A stretch of 13,293 nucleotides of DNA. It comes from DASQQQ01 sp036390995. Lineage in GTDB: Bacteria > Actinomycetota > UBA4738 > HRBIN12. Location of the stretch: NCBI GenBank assembly GCA_036390995.1, contig DASWAT010000181.1, positions 1 to 13,293 on the forward strand, given 5' to 3'. The translations under genes and the position numbers were made by a program. Shown in pieces: positions 6,803-12,381 of the stretch. Numbering within the stretch: the stretch's first letter is position 1; each line of letters opens with the position of its first letter. A model generated the notes under the pieces. It made no database searches and was not told the DNA's origin. It saw nothing but the letters and a program-made list of their open reading frames with translations.

Positions 6803-7276
6803 ATGATCGAGATGAGCCTGGCCGGCGTGCGGATCGAGCTACCGACGAACCAGCCCATCGTGCTCCTGCGCGAGGCGGAGGGCGAGCGCTTCCTGCCCAT
6901 CTGGATCGGCCAGGCGGAGGCTGCGGCGATCGCCCTTGCCATGCAGGGCGTCGTGACTCCTCGGCCCATGACGCACGATCTCCTGAAGAACATCCTCGAA
7001 GAGATGGCCGTGCAGGTACAAAGCATCGTGATCACCGAGCTCCGCGAGGGCACCTTCTACGCCACCATCCACATGCAGCGCAACGGGGCTTCGTTCGAGA
7101 TCTCCTCGCGCCCCTCCGATGCGATCGCCCTGGCCGTGCGGATCCAGTGCAAGATCTTCGCGAACGAGGAGGTCCTGAACGAGGCCTCCATCCTGATCCC
7201 GAGCGGGGACGACGAGGAGGAGGTCGAGAAGTTCCGGGAGTTCCTCGAGAACGTGAACCCCGAGGACTTCGGCTGA
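6803..7276 (+). CDS. Bifunctional nuclease family protein (DUF151)
   Basis: Member of the DUF151/BFN family, for which DNase and RNase activity has been reported in plants and whose bacterial members are structurally known but poorly understood. The BFN domain covers about residues 1-125, with family features such as LPIWIGQAEAAAIALA, the RPMTHDLL segment and SSRPSDAIALAVR. An acidic C-terminal tail follows (133-157, DDEEEVEKFREFLE). The 157-residue length is typical. It sits where Rv1829 sits in Mycobacterium, on the same strand as the FtsR-type and Rv1830-type regulators. TAGTCT (6784-6789) may be a -10 element about 13 bases before the ATG; no strong Shine-Dalgarno sequence is present. A second in-frame ATG occurs at codon 4. 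The biological role is unknown. Confidence 0.9.
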   Translation: MIEMSLAGVRIELPTNQPIVLLREAEGERFLPIWIGQAEAAAIALAMQGVVTPRPMTHDLLKNILEEMAVQVQSIVITELREGTFYATIHMQRNGASFEISSRPSDAIALAVRIQCKIFANEEVLNEASILIPSGDDEEEVEKFREFLENVNPEDFG

Positions 7277-7285
7277 TCGCGCCTT

Positions 7286-7300
7286 GGCCGCCGTCCGGCC
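7286..7300. terminator. Weak hairpin between convergent genes
   Basis: GGCCG (7286-7290) and CGGCC (7296-7300) form a 5-bp stem with a 5-base loop in the 27-base gap between the stops of the nuclease gene and the minus-strand CAP gene. It could end transcription in both directions, but the stem is short and no T-run follows. Confidence 0.3.
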
Positions 7301-7303
7301 GCC

Positions 7304-7882
7304 TCACCCGTAGAGGATCTCCGTCACCCAGAACGCGTGACGCCCGCACGTGCTCTTCCCGGCCGTCCTTATCACGCCGATGCCGACCCACCGAGCCCGG
7401 GTGGACAGGAGGATCCTCCGATGTAGGGCATGGCCCATGAGTCCCCGGTGGACCTGCCAGAGCGTCGATCCGCATCCGACGACGCTGCCTCCCCAAGACC
7501 ATCGGAACGGCGCGAGGGCCTGGGACAGGTTCGACACGTCGAAGAGCTGGTCGCGCTGGATCATGCGGCGCGTGTGAGACCTCGCTGTGTCGGACAGGCG
7601 GAGGTTCAGCTTCACCGGCCGCAGGTCGTGCGCCGCACGGGAGCGATCGAGCATCGTGAGGAGTCGGGTTCGATACGAGCGGGCTGCCGCAACCGTGGGC
7701 AGGGATACGAGGAACACCATGAGCGTGGTTGCGAGCAACGCGGCCGCCACCCGCCGCGGTGTCGCGTGTCGATCGGAGCCCCCGGCGACGCCCACGGGGG
7801 CGCATGGTACCGCATCGGTCAAATCGTGCAGAGCCTCCGGAGGCGACGGCCGGCCGCCCTCCCGGATGATTGACACCGCCAC
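7304..7882 (-). CDS. CAP (SCP/PR-1)-domain secreted protein, degenerate active site
   Basis: Divergent paralogue of the CAP protein at 11820-12287. Shared landmarks in order are: an export segment (RRVAAALLATTLMVFLVSLPTVAAA, 43-67), LNLRLSD, LF, QALAPFRW, GG-xxVG-x-G, HRRIL, and a C terminus ending WVTEILYG (the other ends WVTVVFYG). Two conserved CAP residues are lost: His becomes Asp (D115) and the Glu of GGEN becomes Ser (S133). The His of HR (H154) remains. C138 and C179 could form a disulfide. Catalysis or metal binding of the usual kind is therefore doubtful. The GTG at 7882 gives 192 residues, but GTG codons at residues 30 (7795) and 45 give more usual signal-peptide starts, so the start is uncertain. 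It lies head-to-head with the MerR gene and tail-to-tail with the nuclease gene. Confidence 0.77.
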   Translation of the reverse strand: MAVSIIREGGRPSPPEALHDLTDAVPCAPVGVAGGSDRHATPRRVAAALLATTLMVFLVSLPTVAAARSYRTRLLTMLDRSRAAHDLRPVKLNLRLSDTARSHTRRMIQRDQLFDVSNLSQALAPFRWSWGGSVVGCGSTLWQVHRGLMGHALHRRILLSTRARWVGIGVIRTAGKSTCGRHAFWVTEILYG

Positions 7883-7927
7883 GTGCCAGAACTAGCCTTG
7901 CGACGTCCGCGTAATTACGGAGTTGTC

Positions 7928-8377
7928 ATGGCCGATCAGGGTTATCGCGTCCCCGAGGTGTGTCGGATCGTCGGGATCAGCTACCGGCAGCTGGACTACT
8001 GGGCCCGGACGGGGCTGGTACGTCCATCGATCAAGGACGCCCAGGGCTCCGGCACGCAGCGGCTGTACTCGTTCCAGGATCTCGCCACGCTGAGGCTCAT
8101 CAAGCGGATGCTGGACTCGGGTGTGAACCTCCAGCAGATCCGCAAGGCGATGGGCACGCTGAAGGACCTCAAGGAGCCGGCGCTCGGCACCACGCTGGTC
8201 TCCGACGGCTCCCGGATCTACTCCGTGGAGTCGCCCGAGGCCGTCGTGGATCTGCTGGCGAAGGGGCAGGGGGTCTTCGCCATCGCCGTGGACAGGGTAT
8301 GGACCGAACTCGAGGGGACCCTCGCGAAGGCGAGCAAGAAGAAGGGTCGCGAGGTCGCTCGGGCCGGAGGCGCGTGA
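7928..8377 (+). CDS. MerR-family regulator, Rv1830 type
   Basis: Small DNA-binding regulator of 149 residues. The N-terminal MerR helix-turn-helix spans about residues 4-75: YRVPEVCRIVGISYRQLDYW, ARTGLVRPS, the wing QRLYSFQDLATLRLIK, then LDSGVNLQQIRKAM. A short effector or dimer region (about 85-135) and a basic Lys/Arg-Ala tail follow. The frame is open from 7883, but the ATG at 7928 fits the family and has GGAG just upstream (7919-7922). TAATTA (7912-7917) may be a -10 element, placing promoter and ribosome site close together. In Mycobacterium the equivalent gene (Rv1830) follows the bifunctional nuclease directly; here the minus-strand CAP gene intervenes. The stop overlaps the next gene as GTGA. 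Targets are unknown from the sequence. Confidence 0.88.
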   Translation: MADQGYRVPEVCRIVGISYRQLDYWARTGLVRPSIKDAQGSGTQRLYSFQDLATLRLIKRMLDSGVNLQQIRKAMGTLKDLKEPALGTTLVSDGSRIYSVESPEAVVDLLAKGQGVFAIAVDRVWTELEGTLAKASKKKGREVARAGGA

Positions 8378-8748
8378 ACGCCACGGCCGGGGGCGCCGCG
8401 CTGACGGCCCTCAAGAGCGATTCCGTGAGGTTCGCTCATGCCTCCGAGCGGCAGTTCGCCCGGCTCTTGGACTTCTACCAGATCGAGTGGGAGTACGAGC
8501 CCACCTCCTTCGATCTCGAGTGGGACAAGCAGGGCAACGTGATCCAACGATTCACGCCTGACTTCTACCTGCCCCAGTACGACCTCTACATCGAGATCAC
8601 CACGCTGAACCAGAAGCTCGTCACGAAGAAGAATCGGAAGATCCGCAAGCTGCGCGAGCTCTACCCGGGCGTGAACTGCAAGATCTTCTACCAGCGCGAC
8701 TACCTCTCCCTCGTGACGAAGTACGGGTTGGAGGACGTCTCCGGCTAA
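8374..8748 (+). CDS. Small PD-(D/E)XK-like protein, function unknown
   Basis: A 124-residue protein. Visible features are a SERQF segment with an early Glu (about 25), EWEYEP, then FTPDFYLPQYDLYIEITT, and a basic Lys/Arg-rich helix (VTKKNRKIRKLRELYP) before KIFYQRDYLSLV. The order Glu ... PDFYLP ... YIEI matches the core of PD-(D/E)XK restriction-endonuclease-like folds. The last motif lacks the usual ExK lysine (EIT instead), although lysines occur a few residues later, so nuclease activity is uncertain. The GTG start overlaps the MerR stop (GTGA), so it is likely made together with that regulator. It could be a DNA-binding partner, a nuclease or a repurposed fold. The fold call is by motif only. 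Confidence 0.72.
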   Translation: MNATAGGAALTALKSDSVRFAHASERQFARLLDFYQIEWEYEPTSFDLEWDKQGNVIQRFTPDFYLPQYDLYIEITTLNQKLVTKKNRKIRKLRELYPGVNCKIFYQRDYLSLVTKYGLEDVSG

Positions 8749-8794
8749 GGCGGCCGCTCCGCCCCGGCCCGAAGCCGCAAGCACGTGGCATCGG

Positions 8795-8800
8795 TAGGAT
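8795..8800 (+). promoter_or_regulatory. Possible -10 element for gcvPA
   Basis: TAGGAT fits TAnnnT and ends 13 bases before the ATG at 8814, implying a very short leader that would still contain the purine-rich GGACGGAG. No -35 hexamer and no glycine-riboswitch-like sequence is seen in the 65-base gap. Confidence 0.3.
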
Positions 8801-8813
8801 TGCGGACGGAGCC

Positions 8814-10139
8814 ATGAGGTTCGCGCCGCATACCGACGACGACGTCCGCCAGATGCTGGATCGCTGCGGCGTCGATTCCCTCGACCGGCTGTTCGCCCAG
8901 ATCCCCCCCGCGCTGCGTCTGGGGCGGCCGTTGGACCTCCCGGAGGGGGTCTCCGAGATGGAGATCCTCGACGACCTCCGTTCCCTGGCGACCCGGAACC
9001 GGAGCGCCGACGACCTCGTGTGCTTCGCCGGCGGGGGCGCGTACGACCACTACGTCCCTGCCGTCGTGTGGGCCCTCGCCGGGCGGTCCGAGTTCTACAC
9101 CTCCTACACGCCCTACCAGCCGGAGCTGTCGCAGGGCGTCCTTCAGGCGTTGTTCGAGTATCAGTCGATGATCTGCGAGCTCACCGGCCTGGAGGCCTCG
9201 AACGCCTCTCTCTACGACGGGGCGACGGCCCTGGCCGAGGCGGTGAACCTGGCTCGATCCACGGCTGGTCGCGACCGTGTGGTGGTCTCGGCGGGAGTGG
9301 ATCCGCGCTACGTCGAGACGCTGCGGACCTACGGGAGGGGGGCGGGATACGACCCGGAGGTCTTCGACGCGACGGAAGGCCGGGGCGGTGCTCCGCCGGT
9401 CGGCCCCGACGTCGCCTGCGTGGTCGTCCAGCACCCGAACCGGTACGGGTTGTTGGAGCCGGTCCGGGAGCTGTTCGACGCCGCGCGTGCCGGTGGGGCC
9501 CGCACCATCGAGGTGTTCGACCCGCTCTCGCTGGGGGTCCTGGCGCCGCCGGGGGAGGTGCGGGCCGACATCGCCGTCGCGGAAGGGCAGGTCCTCGGCA
9601 ACCATCTGAACTTCGGCGGTCCGTACCTGGGGATCATCGCCACGCGGCTCGACGACGTCCGCCGCCTCCCCGGCCGGATCGTCGGCGAGACACTTGATGT
9701 CGATGGCAAAGTCGGATACGTCCTGACGCTACAGGCGCGTGAGCAGCACATCCGGCGCGAGAAGGCGACCTCGAACATCTGCACCAACCAGACGCTCATG
9801 GCGATCGCCGCCGCGGTCTACCTCGCGTGGCTGGGTCCGCACGGCCTCATCGAGATCGGCCGGCAGTGCGCCGCGAAGGCCGCGTACGCCTTCGAGCGGA
9901 TCACCGAGGTGGGCGGCGTCGAGCCCATGTTCCCGGGTGGGCCGTTCTTCAAGGAGTTCGCGGTCCGGCTCCCGCGCCCTGCGGGTGAGGTCGTGGACGC
10001 GCTCGTGGATCGGGGCTTCTTGGCCGGGGTTCCGCTGCCCGACGCGGACGGACACGGCCTTCTGGTTGCGGTCACCGAACGCCGGACCCGCGACCAGATC
10101 GACGCGCTCGCTGAGACTCTGGCGGAGGTGCTCGCGTGA
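8814..10139 (+). CDS. gcvPA: Glycine dehydrogenase (decarboxylating) subunit 1
   Basis: N-terminal-type half of the P protein, which with subunit 2 decarboxylates glycine and loads the aminomethyl group onto lipoylated GcvH. Family segments include AGGGAYDHYVPAVV (72-85), EFYTSYTPYQPELSQG (93-108), FEYQSMICELTGLEASNASLYDGATA (114-139) and the later ICTNQTL. The 441-residue length is normal for the split form. It lacks the PLP lysine, which resides in the partner subunit. The ATG at 8814 follows GGAG (8808-8811) at unusually short spacing. The stop overlaps the gcvPB start (GTGA), giving matched synthesis of the two subunits. Mycobacterium and Streptomyces use one fused P protein; the two-gene form is better known from Firmicutes, Thermotogae, Thermus and archaea. 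Confidence 0.96.
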   Translation: MRFAPHTDDDVRQMLDRCGVDSLDRLFAQIPPALRLGRPLDLPEGVSEMEILDDLRSLATRNRSADDLVCFAGGGAYDHYVPAVVWALAGRSEFYTSYTPYQPELSQGVLQALFEYQSMICELTGLEASNASLYDGATALAEAVNLARSTAGRDRVVVSAGVDPRYVETLRTYGRGAGYDPEVFDATEGRGGAPPVGPDVACVVVQHPNRYGLLEPVRELFDAARAGGARTIEVFDPLSLGVLAPPGEVRADIAVAEGQVLGNHLNFGGPYLGIIATRLDDVRRLPGRIVGETLDVDGKVGYVLTLQAREQHIRREKATSNICTNQTLMAIAAAVYLAWLGPHGLIEIGRQCAAKAAYAFERITEVGGVEPMFPGGPFFKEFAVRLPRPAGEVVDALVDRGFLAGVPLPDADGHGLLVAVTERRTRDQIDALAETLAEVLA

Positions 10140-11605
10140 CGGGCGCTCCGGTACGCACCCAGGGCCCCCCGGCGGGGGAGGGCACCCTCACCGACCTCTC
10201 GAGACCGGGACGCCGAGCCTTCAGCTTCCCCTCGTTGGACGTGCCCGAGCGACCCATCCCCGAGGAGCACGCGCGGGGCGATCCCGCCGCCCTCCCCGAG
10301 GTCGCGGAGCGCGACCTCGTCGCCCACTTCACGCGGCTGGCCCAGCGCAACTACGGGGTGGATACCGGGGTGTATCCGCTCGGCTCGTGCACGATGAAGT
10401 ACAACCCGAAGATCGCTGAGGCCGTCGCGGGGCTGCCGGGGTTCCAACGCCTGCACCCCCTCCAGCCCGAGCGGACCGCGCAGGGAGTCCTCGAGCTGCT
10501 CTGGAGGCTGGAACGCGCCCTGTGCGAGATCACCGGGACCGCGAGGGCGACCCTGCAACCACCGGCCGGCGCTTGTGGTGAGCTCACCGGCCTGCTCATC
10601 ATGCGAGCACACCACACGGCGCAGGGGAACCCCCGCACCCGCGTCGCGATCCCCGACTCCTCGCACGGGACGAACCCCGCCAGCGTCCGCCTCGCTGGGT
10701 TCGAGGCCCTCCACATCCCCTCGGACGCCCGCGGCCTCGTGGACGTCTCGGCGCTCGAGAAGCTCCTCGACGAGGACGTCGCCGGGTTGATGCTCACGAA
10801 CCCGAACACCCTCGGGCTGTTCGAGGAGGAGATCGAGCGCGTCACGAAGGCGGTCCACGGCGTCGGTGGTCTCGTCTACTACGACGGGGCGAACCTGAAC
10901 GCGATCCTCGGGCGGACCCGCCCCGGCGACATGGGGTTCGACATCGTCCACATCAACACGCACAAGACCTTCGCCACGCCGCACGGCGGGGGAGGCCCGG
11001 GCGCTGGCCCCGTCGGCGTGAGCGAGGAGCTCGTGAGGTACCTGCCGGATCCGTTGGTGGAGCGCAGCGACGACGGAGGCTTCCGGTTCGAGCGCGGACG
11101 ATCGGAGTCCATCGGCCGCATGCACGGCTTCCACGGCAACGTCGGCGTCCTGGTCCGCGCGTACGCGTACGTGTTCCTCCACGGCCATGACGGGCTGAAG
11201 GAGGTCGCCGAGCGGGCCGTCCTGAACGCGAACTACTTGGCTGCGCTTCTCCGCGACGTGTTCCCACTCGCGTACCCGGGCCGGCCGATGCACGAGTTCG
11301 TGGCCACGGCGCGTCCCCTCAAGGAGCGCACGGGGATCAGGGCCATGGACGTCGCCAAGCGGGTCATCGATCTCGGCTTCCATCCATCGACCGTGTACTT
11401 CCCGCTGGTCGTGGACGAGGCCATGATGGTCGAGCCGACCGAAACCGAGACCCGGGAGACGCTCGAGGCGCTGGCCGCCGCTATGCGCCGCGCGGCCGCC
11501 GAGGCCGAGACCGACCCGGAGCTCCTGCATCAGGCGCCCGTCACGACCCCGGTGCGCCGTCTCGACGAGGCGCGGGCGGCACGCCAACTGAAGCTGCGCT
11601 GGTAG
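10136..11605 (+). CDS. gcvPB: Glycine dehydrogenase (decarboxylating) subunit 2
   Basis: PLP-bearing half of the P protein. The Schiff-base lysine is K277 in INTHKTFATPHGGGGPG. Other family marks are NYGVDTGVYPLGSCTMKYNPK (72-92), QPPAGACGELTG (141-152), DSSHGTNPAS (174-183), YYDGANLNAILG (248-259) and the C-terminal HEFV and FHPSTVYFPLVV segments. The 489-residue length is typical for the split form. The GTG start overlaps the gcvPA stop by four bases. No gcvT or lpd gene follows; a hairpin at 11634-11651 probably ends the transcript. Very long antisense frames over this gene are codon-bias artefacts. Confidence 0.96.
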   Translation: MTGAPVRTQGPPAGEGTLTDLSRPGRRAFSFPSLDVPERPIPEEHARGDPAALPEVAERDLVAHFTRLAQRNYGVDTGVYPLGSCTMKYNPKIAEAVAGLPGFQRLHPLQPERTAQGVLELLWRLERALCEITGTARATLQPPAGACGELTGLLIMRAHHTAQGNPRTRVAIPDSSHGTNPASVRLAGFEALHIPSDARGLVDVSALEKLLDEDVAGLMLTNPNTLGLFEEEIERVTKAVHGVGGLVYYDGANLNAILGRTRPGDMGFDIVHINTHKTFATPHGGGGPGAGPVGVSEELVRYLPDPLVERSDDGGFRFERGRSESIGRMHGFHGNVGVLVRAYAYVFLHGHDGLKEVAERAVLNANYLAALLRDVFPLAYPGRPMHEFVATARPLKERTGIRAMDVAKRVIDLGFHPSTVYFPLVVDEAMMVEPTETETRETLEALAAAMRRAAAEAETDPELLHQAPVTTPVRRLDEARAARQLKLRW

Positions 11606-11633
11606 AGGCGCGGGCAGAGGTCCCCGTCCCCCT

Positions 11634-11651
11634 GTCCCCCAGGTGGGGGAC
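11634..11651 (+). terminator. Hairpin after gcvPB, probable terminator
   Basis: GTCCCCC (11634-11640) and GGGGGAC (11645-11651) form a perfect 7-bp GC stem with a 4-base loop, 28 bases after the gcvPB stop. The following TAGTCATTT is only moderately T-rich. It probably ends the gcvPA-gcvPB transcript. Confidence 0.5.
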
Positions 11652-11667
11652 TAGTCATTTCCGACTA
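11652..11667. promoter_or_regulatory. Inverted repeat TAGTC-6-GACTA, possible operator
   Basis: TAGTC (11652-11656) and GACTA (11663-11667) are inverted repeats with a 6-base spacer, directly after the terminator hairpin and about 150 bases before the CAP gene. The shape suits a dimeric regulator, but it may be a chance repeat or part of the terminator. The rest of 11668-11807 shows no other clear signal. Confidence 0.25.
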
Positions 11668-11819
11668 CCGCGGGCTCAATCGCCGCTTCCCGCCGCCCGA
11701 TACCCGGGGTGACAACAAGCAACGCGGTCCCAGATGCACCAGCGTCCGCAGCCCCTCTGAACCCGGTCCGTCGGGCTCTGGGGCCGCGGCTCCCCGGGAC
11801 CCGGGTCGGGAGGCTCGAG

Positions 11820-12287
11820 ATGGACGTACGTGCGGAGCGGCGGGGGAGCGTCGGCGTCCTCGTCGTGCTCCTTGCGGTGCTTCTCGTGGCCGGCATGGCC
11901 CCGGATCGCGCCATGGCCGGGCAGATCACCCGGCGGGAGCGCATGCTCTCGTTGACGAACCAGGTTCGCGAGAAGCACGAGCGCTCGGACCTGAGACTGA
12001 ACATGCGACTGTCCCACTACGCGAAGCGGCACAGCATCGCCATGGCGCGAGCGGGCTCCCTGTTCCACTCGGACACGAGCGCCCTGATGCAGGCACTCCG
12101 TCCCTACCACTGGGCGATCGGTGGCGAGAACGTGGGCGTCGGGAGCTCGGTGGAGGGTCTGCAGGATGCGTTCATGCGGAGCAAGACACACCGTGACAAC
12201 ATCTTGCGCTCCTCGTTCGAGCACACCGCGATCGGGATGGTTCGGATGGACGGGAAGCTCTGGGTGACCGTGGTCTTCTACGGGTGA
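11820..12287 (+). CDS. CAP (SCP/PR-1)-domain secreted protein
   Basis: Exported protein of 155 residues. A basic start and hydrophobic stretch (11-26) with AMAG near 31-34 form a signal peptide. The CAP domain (about 38-155) keeps the characteristic residues H83 (LFHSD), E103 (GGENVGVG) and H124 (SKTHRDNIL), and ends in WVTVVFYG. Bacterial CAP proteins are extracellular and of mostly unknown function; some bind lipid or act in the cell envelope. The frame is open back to a GTG at 11709, but the ATG at 11820 has GGGAGG six bases upstream (11808-11813) and gives a proper signal peptide, so it was chosen. A degenerate paralogue lies at 7304-7882 on the other strand. A strong palindrome follows the stop. 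Confidence 0.88.
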   Translation: MDVRAERRGSVGVLVVLLAVLLVAGMAPDRAMAGQITRRERMLSLTNQVREKHERSDLRLNMRLSHYAKRHSIAMARAGSLFHSDTSALMQALRPYHWAIGGENVGVGSSVEGLQDAFMRSKTHRDNILRSSFEHTAIGMVRMDGKLWVTVVFYG

Positions 12288-12326
12288 GCCGGGGGGCGCA
12301 CCCACCTTCAGGCGGTACCGCACATG

Positions 12327-12358
12327 GAACGACCCGGGCCGATCGGCCCGGGTCGTTC
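12327..12358. terminator. Perfect 32-base palindrome, probable two-way terminator
   Basis: A perfect inverted repeat centred on GATC between 12342 and 12343, with arms reading GAACGACCCGGGCCGA and its exact complement. It lies between the convergent stops of the CAP gene (12287) and the DUF11 gene (12382). TTCTCGTT follows on the plus strand. The long GC stem with AAC/GTT ends suits termination in both directions. Confidence 0.75.
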
Positions 12359-12381
12359 TCGTTGCTGCCCTCCCGAGATCG

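Noticed and set aside
8749..8813. Glycine riboswitch before gcvPA
   Set aside because: The gap is only 65 bases and shows none of the conserved tandem-aptamer features; the region before gcvH is also too short.
9818..11587. 589-codon open frame antisense to gcvPA/gcvPB
   Set aside because: Both sense genes are unambiguous with all family motifs. The antisense product is low-complexity, rich in Arg, Gly, His and Glu, as expected from GC-rich third positions.
11709..11819. Longer N terminus for the second CAP protein from the GTG at 11709
   Set aside because: It adds a Pro/Ala-rich segment ahead of the signal peptide and lacks a ribosome site, whereas the ATG at 11820 has GGGAGG six bases upstream.
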